Below are positions 1 to 11,592 of a DNA stretch of 64,000 nt, in pieces (the stretch's first letter is position 1; each line of letters starts with the position of its first letter). The translations under genes were made by a program, and so were the position numbers. The notes under the pieces are model-generated. The model ran no database searches and had not been told where the DNA came from. It saw nothing but the letters and a program-made list of their open reading frames with translations. This DNA is from Artemisia argyi (Eukaryota > Streptophyta > Magnoliopsida > Asterales > Asteraceae). The DNA is taken from assembly GCA_030686995.1 (NCBI GenBank), contig CM060696.1, positions 111,348,949 to 111,412,948 of the forward strand. Reading direction: 5' to 3'.

Positions 1-899
1 TTAACTAATCTAACGACTCGAATTAAGAAAATCAAAACACTTGGAGCACTTTTAAGATTAACGTACATATGGGGGTAATAAATGATGTTCTTTCCCATTA
101 CTCCATAAAATAAGTACTTTACCCATAAGTCCCAATCGTCCCAAAACAATATGTACAAGGATATGACTCGACTTAGCAACCATGTAATCAATTAGATAGT
201 TAACTTAGGGTTTAACAAATAACAATAATGCACTAAAAATCAGCGCATACACGGAAGGCTAAGGCGATTTGGTTGTACATTTAAGTGGGGTGTAACAAAT
301 TCTTCCTTTAAGTAAAATGCTTAAAGTTAGAAACGAAAAGATAGGCTCGGAGGGGTGTACTAGGGGTTTCGTGTACTAAAAATGAGTACAACGCTAAGGG
401 TGTGGGAAAAATTAGTTGATTTAACTAGCCAAGTAATATGACTTAAATGGTCAAGTAATTATGATACGGGTTTAACATAAGGGTAATCCTAATGCCTCTT
501 ATCATGTAGTAAATCCTACCACACGAATGTAGTCTCACTAGCGGTCTTGGGATGCATCACTAACGCAAGTTCTAGAATCTAAATGCTACCGGTACACTCA
601 TAAGCACTAATAGTAAATGCTTTTCCTATCAAATCTAAAGGCGAACCTCACATATTTGGGTGGAAAATTTTTTTGAATATACGGTTATGTGCTAGTTATA
701 CAATCTCCTATCCATGAGACGCTTGCTATGGCTAAAGTTTCACTCCTAAATGTTGTAAAAAATTTTAAATTTGGCGCTAAAATTGCACTAACAAGTATTT
801 CTCATAGTTTTATTACACATCTACCATTAAACAAAACAAACTCAAGCGAAAGTGCATATGTAAGGTATCATCTTTTTACCCTCCCCTTACACTTAAGAT

Positions 900-919
900 G
901 AACATTGTCCCCAATGTTC
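900..919 (-). other. Perfect hairpin before a purine tract
   Basis: Eight-base arms GAACATTG and CAATGTTC pair perfectly. In element sense (minus strand) the loop is GGGA, a GNRA-type tetraloop. A TAAGTGTAAGGGG-type purine tract follows in minus-strand sense. Related hairpins with different stem bases occur at 6314-6335 and 34994-35013. Confidence 0.6.
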
Positions 920-1293
920 AAGTAAAGAATGTAAAAGTGAAAAAGTAAAGAGAATGAAATCAAATACTCCCCTGATTCGCTCGGTATGGATAATAGGATG
1001 GCCAGGTTAAATCTTCCTCCAAGAAAATGAACAATCAAAGCTTCCCTTCCAGAATATAAATCATCTTCTTGTCATACATAACCTGTAAAACCTGACAAAA
1101 TAGACAAGACAACCTCGCGTAAAATCGGCGGCATTCTATATAAGTTACTAAATCCTAGAAAATAAGATAAGATATAATGCTTGTGGAATGAGGTTTGCAG
1201 ATCTCCTGGAGATTATAAAACTTAATAATTCACAAAAACCATAAGATTCCGTTAGAAAAAACAAAACCGGTAAAATTTCCAGATTTTAACTCC

Positions 1294-1327
1294 TGACGCC
1301 GTCAAGAGTAAACCCCTGACGCCGTCA
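1294..1327. repeat. Two TGACGCCGTCA palindromes
   Basis: The 11-bp palindrome TGACGCCGTCA occurs at 1294-1304 and 1317-1327. The same motif is repeated five times in the LTR promoter at 5689-5895. Each copy holds two inverted TGACG half-sites, the core recognised by TGA-type bZIP factors. Confidence 0.6.
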
Positions 1328-1767
1328 AAATTGACCTGCAGAAATCCTTGTGTTAAGTTTCCGAAAAATTTCTGGAAAAACTTGGTCCTACTTCCTGGAA
1401 AATCCTGCAAAACTTCATTATGACTCAATACAAGCATTTGACTCTAACAAATACGAATACACATGTTCATTTAATATTGTGGAGAATCATGATCGGTTTG
1501 TTTCTTTAAAACATATTTGGGGTTTCCCCTTACACTTATCTTTTGCAAAAATACCTTTAGGTGGAGTTAAGACTAGGCCAAAACAACAAAGTAAAGTATT
1601 TCCACTATTTAGTTTAGAAACATGATCACCAACAATAAAAATTAAGCATGCATACGGAAGAAAATAACAAACAAACAAAAATAAAATCACACAAAACATG
1701 GGTTGCCTCCCAAGAAGCGCTTTTCTTTATTTACGAGTCTTGTAGCTAGACTCAAGGTCATGGGTTA

Positions 1768-2064
1768 CTACGTGATTTCATCATTGGTTCCACTCTCTAG
1801 GTCGTCTTCTAAATCAGTATTTCTTTCATAGTTCAAGTACTTCGGGTCTTCGAACTCGAAGACATCTTTTCGATACTTAGAATCAAGCTTGCCAACATCC
1901 TTAAAGAATCCACAAGATAAATCAGTAATGTTCTTACATCCTCTTCTAACGTCTTCATCACACAAGATAAGTTGGGAGCTCATCTTATCAAGCCCGTCAC
2001 AGTCGATTTCCTTAAGGTCTTTTTCTCTTGCATGGCGTTTGGTATGAAATCCTCCTAACCCCAT
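1768..2064 (-). pseudogene. Frame-shifted C-terminal end of the Athila-like gag protein
   Basis: This minus-strand frame overlaps the end of the 837-residue gag frame and is in a different frame. It is rich in acidic residues and ends naturally with a short acidic tail (NDEIT then stop). The larger frame runs off into a basic tail (CKRKRP then stop). The likely reading is one protein broken by a small indel near 2015-2060. No protease, reverse transcriptase or integrase follows, so the element appears to lack pol. Confidence 0.55.
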
Positions 2065-4525
2065 CAGTGAAGGTCATGATTCCGTTCAAGTCATCCACTA
2101 TTAAATTAGTGATTTCACAGAAGGGTGCTCCCAAAACTACTTGTGATAACCTGGGGTCGACATAGTCTTCTATGTTATCCACAATCGTGAATTCCATAGT
2201 AAATGCCATGTTTCCTACGAACACATGGATTTCATGATCCTTACCAACCACTTTATCTCCCTTGTAAATCATTCCCCATCTGCAGATATTGTTGTAATGG
2301 AACAGGGACATAACATTCTTAGGCATGAATATGTTGATGCAGACGTTATCAAAATGCTTGTGACCGATCATGCATGGAATTTTGAGATTATTCGGATCAC
2401 GCCTCCTTATCTTCCCCGACTCTCCATTCCTGGATCCGAATAGATTCCCCTCAAGGGAAGGACAATATTCGTAAACCTCTTCATTTCCCCCACGAAAAAT
2501 CACCTTTTTAACACCATTGGTGAACATTACACTTCCATCCATCTCATCAAGGATTACTCCTGATTCATTGATAAATGGTTTCCCCAGAACAAGGTTGGTT
2601 AACGGTTGATTGGTGAGAGGGTCTATATCATCGACCACGATGAGGTTAGTATTGTAAACAAGCTCTCCGACCCTGATTGATAAATTATTCATTACCCTTT
2701 CGCACGCAATGCGTTTTGGGAAAGTCTCATGGTATAAGGAAAGGGGAATTAGGTTGACTGGGGAGCTAGGATCTATATGACTCTCGGTTAGGAGCTTTTC
2801 CTTAATGGTGCAGGAGATTTTGAAAACTTTATGGTTATTTTCCTTAGTCCTATCGCAACTCCCACTAATAACATCCTCCATTTTTCTCTCGGGTTCTTCT
2901 ATAATAGATTTACCCAAAATGGTTGGATTTCTCTCATGTTCTCCCGATTTCTCTTTCCCTTCATCCGGTTTGCCGGACTCTTGCGCGGTGTATTGCTCGG
3001 GTGAGTTGGTAGATTTTCTTGCTGAATCATGGTCAACCCTTGAGGTCTCATCATTAGCTGTCCGACTGGATTTGTTAGTTTGTTGTTGGGTTGGGTTGGA
3101 TGTTGAAGTAGATATCGTGGTGATGGTGTTTACGAAGTGGATTGGTCCTAGGGGGTTAACAGGTTCTTTTCCATTAGGAGATAGATGTTTGAATAACTTG
3201 CTAGGACTTTTTATTTTCACAGGGGAGGTTGGTGGACTCATGACGGTAGTAGATTTGACCTCATCAACGCGAATAGGTTTATTGACAACATGCTCTTTGA
3301 TAGCAGTTAACAGATTACAAATCTTGTTATTCACATCGGCCTGCTGTTGTCTAAATTTAGCCTCGAGCGTGGAGAGCTGTAATTCTTGAGATAGAATGAA
3401 CTTTCGCAAGGCGTCTTCACAGCTCTGCCTAGGAGTGCTTTGTGAGGGAAAATGCTCGGACCAAGTGAGGGGTGAGGAGTCATTGAAGGATACGCTCCGC
3501 GTTTGGTATCCTCTGAAATTAGGTTTATCCTTCCATGCTTCATAGGCCTCGTCAGAAGTGCGAGGGCCTCGTCCCACGTGTGACGATGTGAATTCGTTAT
3601 AAGCACGTTTTGGAAGCTCCATGCAGTTGTGAGTCTCGTGAGGACCATTACGTAATTTACATGTGGAAGTGATTCTGCATTCATGGCTTAAGGATTTTGG
3701 AGCTTCGTAAGATTTCATGAGAGACTTGACTCGACCTTCAAGTTCCATGATCCTACAGTCGGGAGTGCTAGAATTGTTCGAAGGCAAAGATATTGCCTTG
3801 ACCGTTTTGTTCAAGTCACGGGGATCATTCCAACTTTCGTTGTCATAGAGAGCAAGATCTTCTATGAGTTCCCATGATTGTTCCGCACTAAGATCACGTA
3901 GCTTACCACTGGCCGATTGGTCAATGGCTCGCCTCGTGGAGATGTCGATATGGTCAAAAAAAATTTGGACTTGGAGCCAAAGATCTATGCCATGATGAGG
4001 GACTTTTTGGAGTAAGTCCTTGAAACGAGTCCATGCTTCATAAAGATATTCATTTTGACGTTGTTGGAACATCAAGATGTCATTTCTAAGCTTAGTAGTT
4101 CTCCCCGGTGGGAAAAATTGAGCAAGGAAACGAGTGGTGAGATCATCCCATGTGGTGATGGATCCCGCGGGTAAACGCTCAAGCCATTGACTAGCTTGAT
4201 CCCGTAGAGAGAATTGGAATAGGCGTAAACGGGTAGTCTCTCTAGTTTCAACACCTAGGTCTATGGAATCTACGATTTTGAGAAAGTCCTTAAGATGTTG
4301 GTTTGGATCTTCGGAACGAAGTCCATGGAATGCACATCCGCTTTGCACCAACCGGATGGTGTCGGATCGCAAGGGGGTCACATTGGCTCCGGTGAGCTCA
4401 ATGGTGTTTCGGTAGCCTTGGTGGCTAGGTCGGGAATACTCTCCTAAGGTTCGGGGCCTAAGGGGTTCTAATGGTGGGTTTTGTTGTGGTGGGATGACAG
4501 GTTCAAAGATGTTACCACCTTCCAT
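2012..4525 (-). CDS. Athila-like Ty3/gypsy gag polyprotein with protease-like repeats
   Basis: This is an 837-residue structural polyprotein of an LTR retrotransposon; its role would be particle assembly in the cytoplasm. The start MEGGNIFEP lies 149 bases inside the primer site, as expected for gag. Residues about 60-230 match the retrotransposon gag domain (motifs QFSLRDQASQWL, TTRFLAQFFPPGRT, EAWTRFKDLL). The middle is hydrophilic and Ser/Thr/Pro-rich. Two similar protease-like lobes near residues 650 and 800 share the pattern VLG-x-PF then MFTNGV or MTFTDGV. The usual catalytic DSG or DTG is not seen; the first lobe reads DPSSP near residue 590. No pol follows, so it looks gag-only and non-autonomous. 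Confidence 0.8.
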   Translation of the reverse strand: MEGGNIFEPVIPPQQNPPLEPLRPRTLGEYSRPSHQGYRNTIELTGANVTPLRSDTIRLVQSGCAFHGLRSEDPNQHLKDFLKIVDSIDLGVETRETTRLRLFQFSLRDQASQWLERLPAGSITTWDDLTTRFLAQFFPPGRTTKLRNDILMFQQRQNEYLYEAWTRFKDLLQKVPHHGIDLWLQVQIFFDHIDISTRRAIDQSASGKLRDLSAEQSWELIEDLALYDNESWNDPRDLNKTVKAISLPSNNSSTPDCRIMELEGRVKSLMKSYEAPKSLSHECRITSTCKLRNGPHETHNCMELPKRAYNEFTSSHVGRGPRTSDEAYEAWKDKPNFRGYQTRSVSFNDSSPLTWSEHFPSQSTPRQSCEDALRKFILSQELQLSTLEAKFRQQQADVNNKICNLLTAIKEHVVNKPIRVDEVKSTTVMSPPTSPVKIKSPSKLFKHLSPNGKEPVNPLGPIHFVNTITTISTSTSNPTQQQTNKSSRTANDETSRVDHDSARKSTNSPEQYTAQESGKPDEGKEKSGEHERNPTILGKSIIEEPERKMEDVISGSCDRTKENNHKVFKISCTIKEKLLTESHIDPSSPVNLIPLSLYHETFPKRIACERVMNNLSIRVGELVYNTNLIVVDDIDPLTNQPLTNLVLGKPFINESGVILDEMDGSVMFTNGVKKVIFRGGNEEVYEYCPSLEGNLFGSRNGESGKIRRRDPNNLKIPCMIGHKHFDNVCINIFMPKNVMSLFHYNNICRWGMIYKGDKVVGKDHEIHVFVGNMAFTMEFTIVDNIEDYVDPRLSQVVLGAPFCEITNLIVDDLNGIMTFTDGVRRISYQTPCKRKRP

Positions 4526-4673
4526 GATGTCGGATGGTAAAGAGTTACGAACAAAAGCACAAAGAAATGAGATAGACTAAAGAAGACCTAAAAAATAAAA
4601 ATAAAATCTTACTAGAAAGGAATCTAGCAAGTAGACCTAATAAAAAGAAATTCTAACCTAGACAATAACTATT

Positions 4674-4691
4674 CCCTGGGCTGCGGCGCCA
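4674..4691 (-). other. Primer-binding site, tRNA-Asp type
   Basis: On the minus strand the sequence TGGCGCCGCAGCCCAGGG lies a few bases inside the LTR edge. It resembles the TGGCGCCGTTGCCGGGGA primer site of Athila-type elements, with several mismatches. It fixes the element's sense as minus. Confidence 0.7.
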
Positions 4692-4697
4692 AAAACT

Positions 4698-6101
4698 TGA
4701 TGCGTGGGAATCGCAACAGGCTTTACCTCTCGAGGGATCTCGAGAAGCTTACAACCCCCACCAGGCAGTGTACCTGATTATTGTAGTATAGTATAGTGAC
4801 AAGTACCGGGGGATTGATCGTTCAGCTTAGGAATAGTGTCGCTAGGATTAGAAAGCCTAAATACTAGTTCTAAAGGTGAGGGATGATTATTTTTGTATTT
4901 TTATATTTTTATGAAAGCAAGTAAATATCTCGGGTTTGAAGGATTTGGGCGGAATTAGTTGCTATTCAACTAACCCAATACTAAGATGCAATCAAAATAA
5001 AATACTAAAAATGAAATTAAGCTAATTAAACTAAGGTTGTGAGCAGTAATTGGAGAAAATGTGTTTACTTAGATTTCACTACTCCCTAGACATCTTTTAC
5101 ACGTTAATTACTTGTTATAATTGCATGGATGACGGATCATATTCCTTAATACCATTCATGGGGTGGCACACATAACTCCCCAATTCTATGAGCTCTTATC
5201 TCCTCCTACACCATGCCCAGCACAACTATAGGGATTGTAAACAGTGGCTCATGCATTAAATACAACCAATAAAGACCTAGTGCGCCTCGGTTCGTGTTTC
5301 TTAAGACGTTCAAGCATGTTACCAAGTGGAGATCTGCCAATTTTCTTAAGCCTAACATATAAATCATTCATCCAAGACAAGAATAAACAAGTAATCAACA
5401 CATAATCAATATCTAGGTTTCATTAGATCTAAGCAAACACAAGATAGATCTAGCCTAGCATGATAGAATTAAGACAAGAACATGATATAGACAACCAACA
5501 CATAGACATATTGATTGAATTAGAAGAACACTTATCTTGATTAAACATGCAAGGTATCAAGGGTTTGGAACCCTTGAAAAACCTGTAAAGTTACACCAAA
5601 ATCGTACTAGGGTTTCTCCCAAAACTTCTCCTTTCAAACTTCTCTCCTATGTGTGAAAATTAGAAAACTATATATAGAAAAATAGGTTTGACGGCGTCAA
5701 GAATAAACTTGTGACGCCGTCACCTCGCCGCCAAAACTCTTCTCGGACTGCCTAGATCTACTTCTGACGCCGTCAAGACTTATACACTTCCAGGCCGTCA
5801 TGACTCTTTTACTCTTGACGCCCTTCTTACGTGACGCCGTCAAATCTGTTCTGGGTCGTCATGGAAATTCATGAAACTTGCTCTTGACGCCGTCACCTAC
5901 TGTTCCTAGCATGGAAAATTATGACTTTGGCGTTTTCTTCACTTTTATGCTCCAAAAACGTCCGAATTGCTTCCTTTTCCAGATTTCACTCCCAAAGTAC
6001 CTAAAATCACAAAAGGAACGATTTAGGGGAATATTTGATCAAATAAATTCGGATTCGGGCTTAAATGACCCCCTAAAAATGGATCATTTTTCGCCTCATC
6101 A
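4698..6101 (-). mobile_element. 5' LTR of the Athila-like element
   Basis: On the plus strand the segment runs from TGATGCGTGG to CGCCTCATCA, giving TG...CA ends in element sense. Its inner edge abuts the primer site, and its outer edge matches the start of another LTR copy at 6354 in the opposite orientation. Length is about 1.4 kb. It carries a TATATATA box and an array of TGACG palindromes. Only one LTR of this element is in the window. Confidence 0.75.
5669..5895 (-). promoter_or_regulatory. LTR core promoter with five TGACG palindromes
   Basis: In minus-strand sense, five perfect 11-bp palindromes TGACGSCGTCA start at plus-strand positions 5885, 5832, 5765, 5712 and 5689. They are followed directly by TATATATA at 5669-5676. 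Each palindrome is a pair of inverted TGACG half-sites separated by one base. Position and order fit a U3 enhancer plus TATA box; transcription would start near 5640. TGA-type bZIP binding is inferred from the half-site. Confidence 0.6.
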
Positions 6102-6390
6102 GAGAGGTAGTGAGAGATATCTTCCGTTTCCATATTGTAATTTGTACTTTATTACACCCGAGAGATGTGAGTATCTAAACACTATTTGTGAGGTGCTAGT
6201 GTATGACCTCCGTGCTTGTCTATTGGTCTTTAGTGGAACGATTATTTGTTGTAATTACTTTTATATTAGTGTTAAATGACCCCTAACTTGTATTTTGAGT
6301 AGAATAAAAGCGCATTTGCTTGAGGACAAGCAAATCTCAAGTGTAAGGGTATATGATGAGGCGAAAAATGAACCACTTTTAGGGGGTCAA
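6102..6390 (+). mobile_element. 3' remnant of a second Athila-family element
   Basis: A plus-strand noncoding tail holds a perfect 9-bp hairpin with loop AGGA (6314-6335), a purine tract (6339-6353) and the first 37 bases of an LTR starting TGATGAGGCG at 6354. That LTR start matches, with a few differences, the outer end of the 4698-6101 LTR read in the opposite direction. The LTR stops abruptly at about 6390 where copia gag sequence begins. Confidence 0.6.
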
Positions 6391-7667
6391 CCTGAACCTT
6401 TTCAATAACAACTAGTTTAACAAATTTTGGTCCATAGGTCATAGGTGGTTCCTGGAATTCTTCTAATCCTGTGTGAGCTAAGTCAATGCCAGGAGGTGAT
6501 GGAACACCTCTTAGAGGTGGTGGAACTGATTTGTATCCAACTCCTGATTTGGCTTTGTTCACAACTTGGGCTTCCCAAATTTTGTCAATACACTTGGATT
6601 GGTGATCCAGTGTATTGCAAGTTATCTTTATATTCTCACTAGCCAACTTAACCTTTTCTAGTTCTTCCCTAAGAACCTTGTTTACAGCAACCTGATAATC
6701 TAAGTCTCTTCTTAATACTGCAATATCATCATTGTACTTAGATTCATTTGCCCTATAATGCTCTAATTGAGTTTCTAAAACACCTAGGCCTCTTTTATGA
6801 TTTGCTAAGTTATAATTAGTATGATTTAACTCTAGCAATTGTTCATCATATTGTGCTTTAATTTTCTTATACTCTTTTAAGGCCTTACAAGTTTTAGAGC
6901 AAGCATTATTAATTTGTACCTCAGAGTCAGAAAAAGCCATTAGTGCAAGCTCAGTGGCAACCATTGCAGACTCTGAATTATCTTCCTCATCCTTAGTCAT
7001 AAACTCCAATCAAAGCTCACTCCATCAATAGCCAATAGCCCCTTTGGCTCATCAGTAATAGGTTCCTTCTTCTTGTCCTGCTTATACCAAGTTGACCTGT
7101 TGTCAGATTTCCTTGGCTTCCTGCACTACCTGGCAAAGTGCCCCTTCTTATGACAATTATAGCACTCCACCTTCTTTTTGTCAAAACCTACTGTTTCATT
7201 GCCACTGATGTTAATCTTTCTTCCAGTATTCTTCCAAAACTTCTTTGTTCTTAAGCTTAGTAATGCCACATGCCATTTAATGTCCATCTCCTCCATATCA
7301 TCCTCATCTATTTGATCCAAATCCTCATGATTGAGAATTGAACCACCTACTTGATATAAAGGCATAAAAGGTAGTATCACTAAGTCCTGCAATCTGTCTC
7401 TTTGAGCTACCAGTGGAAACACTTCCACTACCAGTGGAAACAACAATGTTAGCATTGTCATCATCACTATCACTTTCTTCATCTGAACTATCATCAAGAG
7501 ATGATGATATGAGTGCTACACTTCCTGAACCTGTGCTTAATTTGCTAGCTTTCTTCAATCTTTGTTCAATAACCTTGAAGTTATTGTACAAATCATTAAG
7601 TTTCATGGTCTCCAAATCTAGCTTATCTTCCCACACTGCAACATTGGTTCCAAACTCAGAGGGTAAG
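6391..7667 (-). pseudogene. Ty1/copia gag, C-terminal segment (piece 3 of 3)
   Basis: Read on the minus strand this continues the gag gene interrupted at 7668. In order it shows the end of the gag core (WEDKLDLETM, DLYNNFKVIE), a Ser/Asp-rich linker, a zinc knuckle CYNCHKKGHFAR directly followed by a TAG stop at 7126-7128, and a coiled-coil region at 6391-7009. The stop lies where Gln precedes the last knuckle Cys in relatives, so it fits a C-to-T change. Another frame change lies near 7325-7500. The left end is cut by the Athila remnant, so pol is lost. GTAAG at 7663-7667 is element A's target site. Confidence 0.75.
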
Positions 7668-9624
7668 TGTCACAACTCACCATTTTAGGTCATTTCAGGT
7701 CATGTCCCGAACTTTGGAAAAACACTATTCATCAAACACTATTCATCATTTTTGGTGTCAGTTTGACATTCCGAGAAGCATTCAGAAAAATTACTATTCA
7801 CTAAACACTATTCATTACCGGAAAAGATTTCATCATTCACGTGCATTACACATTTCATCGTAAGTTTAGTTTACGGGTATTCAAATTCACGTAACCGGAT
7901 TGGTTTAGGTGCGAATTCATTTCATTAGCGCTAAGGACACTGCATACGGACTAGAGACAGTCTGCATATCATCATAACAGCATATTCATGTTATACCACT
8001 CTTAGGATTTTCAAATTTATGTATTTGATACATTTAACGTTTTTACGTATAAGTATTTATAGTAAACGTTAACACCCGGTTTATACACGACGAATATATC
8101 TAAATATTCCCACAATGGTCCCGACATATTTTTACATCCATTTTATCATCATAAAAGTTATAACATTCATTTACCCAGTATTTTGGAAATTTATTTTATT
8201 TATAACGTGAGCTTATGAATATTACGACGGTTTTCGTGAAAACTAAACAATAATCACCCGAACACTCAGTACTTGTACCCAACATATTTCTAACATTCTT
8301 ATGACTTTATTAAGTCCTGGTTAACTTCGTTAATATTTATTTCTAGCAAACCCGGTACCCGATTATAACTAATACTTACACTAAACTACACCAATATTAC
8401 ATTACATTTCCTAAGCAACTCAAAACCGACTTTGCTACTCTTTCACTTATTGAAAACCGGCCACAATACCATCCCTAGACCACTTGACCTTTACTTTTAA
8501 CCTCATGCTTATATGATCAAGTATAATACAATATAAACCTAAGTAAATATCTACATAAACACCTTTCACACAAACATATAATTTCCAAGAATCATAAGCT
8601 CATCTTTTTCCTTCCTTCTCCACTCCAAACCCATGACTTTTTTCCAAGATCCATGATCAATCCATTATTTTTCAAAGTATAAAGCATCAAAGTTGTTCAT
8701 TTCATCATCCTAATCAAGAATCATAACACAAAAACACAAGTAATCCGAGGTTTCTCATCATCTCACCACCTATTATTTCAAAGTGAGTATTCAAATTTAT
8801 TTTCATGTTTTCATCTAATTAACATATGTATCTTATGGTATTCATGCTTAATTTCATGCACAAACTAGTTATACCACTTTATTTTTGTATACTTTTTGAA
8901 CATACAAACCCTAGATTGTGATTTAGGTGTTCCCTTGTTAAATTAACTTGATTACTAGTCATTAGGAACCCATGGCACCCTAAGAAGGTGTATGGTAGGA
9001 TTAGTATAGATTTGTGGAGTTTGCAAGAGTTTTGGTTGAGGTTGAAACTAGTTTTGAACCTTGGAAATAGATTTGTAACACTTATATAAACATGCTGTCC
9101 CATTTTGTTAAATTCTGGAAAATCAGTAAAAACAAAGGAAACTTTGGCAAAATTTTTAGAAAATACTTTCAAAAACGAATCCGTAGGCGAAAGAACGGAT
9201 TAAAAAGAGTTTATAACGAAGAAGTTATGATTTTTGCAAGTTCATTGACGAAAACTATTTTCCGGAAAAATACATGATGTTGGACGTTTTTCGTCGGACA
9301 AAAAGAGGCTTTAGACGTAACCCGGAGGAGCCGAGCTTTCCAAAATATATTACTACATACTAAGACGTAACCGTGGATATAAAGAACAAGTAAAACGGGC
9401 TTATAACGACAAAGATATTCACGTTTCAATATCGGCAAAAATCCTCTATAATTGGCAGTTTTTAGAAATAATAATAACACTACGTACTAAATTCTAGATT
9501 TTCTAGAAATATTAACCAAGTACCCAATTTCATAACTAATGAAGTATTAGTTATTACAAGTATATTTTCATCACTACAAGGCGTTATTTCAAACCGAGGA
9601 TTTCAACACAAACATTGGTACATA

Positions 9625-9704
<80 letters not shown>

Positions 9705-10717
9705 CAACTAGCTTTATTTTTCTAATAGCCATATTTTTCCTAAGTCTTGGAAAGTGTATTATTTTGATAACAACAAGTATTTTTCAAGTTAAGAGTGGTA
9801 TAGGGAACATGTGCATGGACATTTTCAGCATCATTTCATTTCTTACATTAGACTATATCATTCATATTAGGTTGCGGTTAGAGATCGTGCCTCATTTATG
9901 TGTATCCACTTTTGTCATCATAGTTATTGCACCAGGTGAGTCATAGCCCCTACTCTTTTATACTTGTTTTAACTCTTTGGGGGAGATACATGCTACTACT
10001 TACTTACTTGTACAAATTCACATAACATTTATACTTGGAAACATTATACTTGATTACATTATACTTGATTGCATTATACTTGATGGCGTTATACTTAAAC
10101 TTGTAAGTCTCTTTGGGATAAAACATGCATTGGGTTTCGGAGATGAAGTAGAATCAATGCTACTACCTTCCTTGTGTGCAACATACTTATGTGAGGTCTT
10201 CGGAGATGAAGTGTAGACTCACTCCTAATTGCTTAACTGTTGTTATGAACTTATACATATCTTAATCATATTATATTGTAGCAGTGGGTTGTGAACACAC
10301 AGGTTACAAGTCTTTTATGGCGGGACTTGCAACTGAGTGGATTTACGATGCCTTTGCTGTGTGATCATTTTTCTATAGACTTTATTTGTTAAACAAACTC
10401 TATGAACTCACCAACCTCGTGTTGACACTTTAGCATGTATTTTCAGGTTTAATCATATGGCACGCTACTGGAGGTTTTGGCAGGGCATGACATGGTCATA
10501 GAAGACTTTGATTTATTCATTTGGGGACCGTTTTAAACTACTTTAAGGGTCTACTTCCGCACTACTTTTAACAATGTAAATTCAACATTTTTGATTTAAC
10601 TATTTTATTCTAAATGATTCAAGGGAAAACCATTTTTGAACTTGTGTTGTAATACCAATTGAGTTACACCCCAGCTACATGTATGCTTCCGCTGGACCCG
10701 ATTTTGGGGGTGTGATA
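7668..10717 (+). repeat. 5' LTR of element A
   Basis: Starts TGTCACAACTCACC. The end reads GTGTGATA where the other LTR has GTGTGACA, so the terminal CA has become TA. It contains a pure (AT)38 run. Short frames of 60-97 residues recur in both LTRs and have no protein-like features, so they are not called as genes. Confidence 0.85.
9627..9702. repeat. (AT)38 microsatellite in the 5' LTR of element A
   Basis: An uninterrupted 76-base AT run. The other LTR has a run of the same length at 13575-13650. Confidence 0.95.
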
Positions 10718-11592
10718 GATTGGTACCAGAGCTTTGGCTATAGCGAACTAAGTGTTTTTAAAACCTAGACTATAGCTACTTTCAAGATAACTTAACCCTA
10801 TGACCGTCACGTGCCTGCCTGCCAAGCTGAAGCCTCATTTGTGGTTAGTTGCTGACATAGGTGATGAGATTTGTGTCTCATTATCTGATATAATATATTC
10901 ATTTATTATAGTTGATTACTATAATTGTCTTTCATATAAGCATGTTCACATATCATATATATCACAGCGTTATGTTTTTCCTTGCATAGTTTCATCATTT
11001 GACCTCGAGTTTGGTCACCTGCCTTAGTCTTTCTAAACGTCTTAGTATTTGTGAAGGACATAGTATTAGTATAACTGAGCTGAGTATTTCAAAATTCATG
11101 GAACCTCGGTGGAATATAGACTGGTCATTTATATTCAACCCGGGATAGTAGGACATAGGCTGACCACATATATCCGACTCAGAAATAAACTTTGCAACAC
11201 TGAGAATAGTTATAATGATATTTTGTCTGGATTGTGTGTAAGCAATTCCAAAGTTGAGCCAATCTTTCAAAAGACCTTTTTCAAGGATGTTGAATCCAGA
11301 CCTTGATTTTTAGCTTGATTCTAGTGACAGTTCTTGTTTGATGAGTTGCGAAAATCAAGCTAAAAGTTAAAGTCATCACTCAAACCGATTTAGCCTAATC
11401 TCATGACAGTTCTTGTTTGATGAGTTGCGGGATTAAGTGAAAATCGGTTACCTAAAGGATTAACCTAAGGAAGGTCTTTTGAGGGCTATGCTCGAGTTTG
11501 GGAAAGTTTGCATTGTCGAATCAGACCACTAGGCACATATGTGGAACGAACGAGCTGAACTTCGGGACGAAGTTCCTTTTAGAGGGGAAGAC
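10718..11592 (+). other. Internal region of element A
   Basis: It holds the primer site TGGTACCAGAGC (10721-10732), about 570 bases without credible coding, two hairpins with a shared loop (11308-11449) and the polypurine tract (11581-11590) against the 3' LTR. No gag, protease or reverse transcriptase motif is visible in any frame. Confidence 0.75.
11308..11449 (+). other. Twin hairpins with the same loop and different stems
   Basis: Hairpin 1 has a 13-bp stem (11308-11320 with 11353-11365). Hairpin 2 has a 9-bp outer stem (11383-11391 with 11441-11449) and an inner stem TAATC/GATTA. The stems are unrelated in sequence, yet both loops contain the same 26 bases, starting TGACAGTTCTTG and ending GATGAGTTGCG. 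Confidence 0.65.

Larger units (their letters stand above)
1..1767. other. Noncoding 3' region of the Athila-like element and flank
   Basis: No open frame with protein-like composition is visible on either strand. The stretch lies downstream, in minus-strand sense, of the gag gene ending at 1768. It holds a perfect 20-nt hairpin at 900-919, a purine-rich minus-strand tract at about 872-896, and two palindromes at 1294-1327. I could not find a second copy of the 4698-6101 LTR here, so the 3' end of this element is either outside the window or lost. Positions 1-690 show no recognisable feature. Confidence 0.5.

Noticed and set aside
11338..11355. Hammerhead-ribozyme-like TGATGAG followed by CGAAAA in hairpin 1 of element A
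   Set aside because: There is no stem II, and the second hairpin has the same loop but lacks GAAA. The similarity is probably chance.
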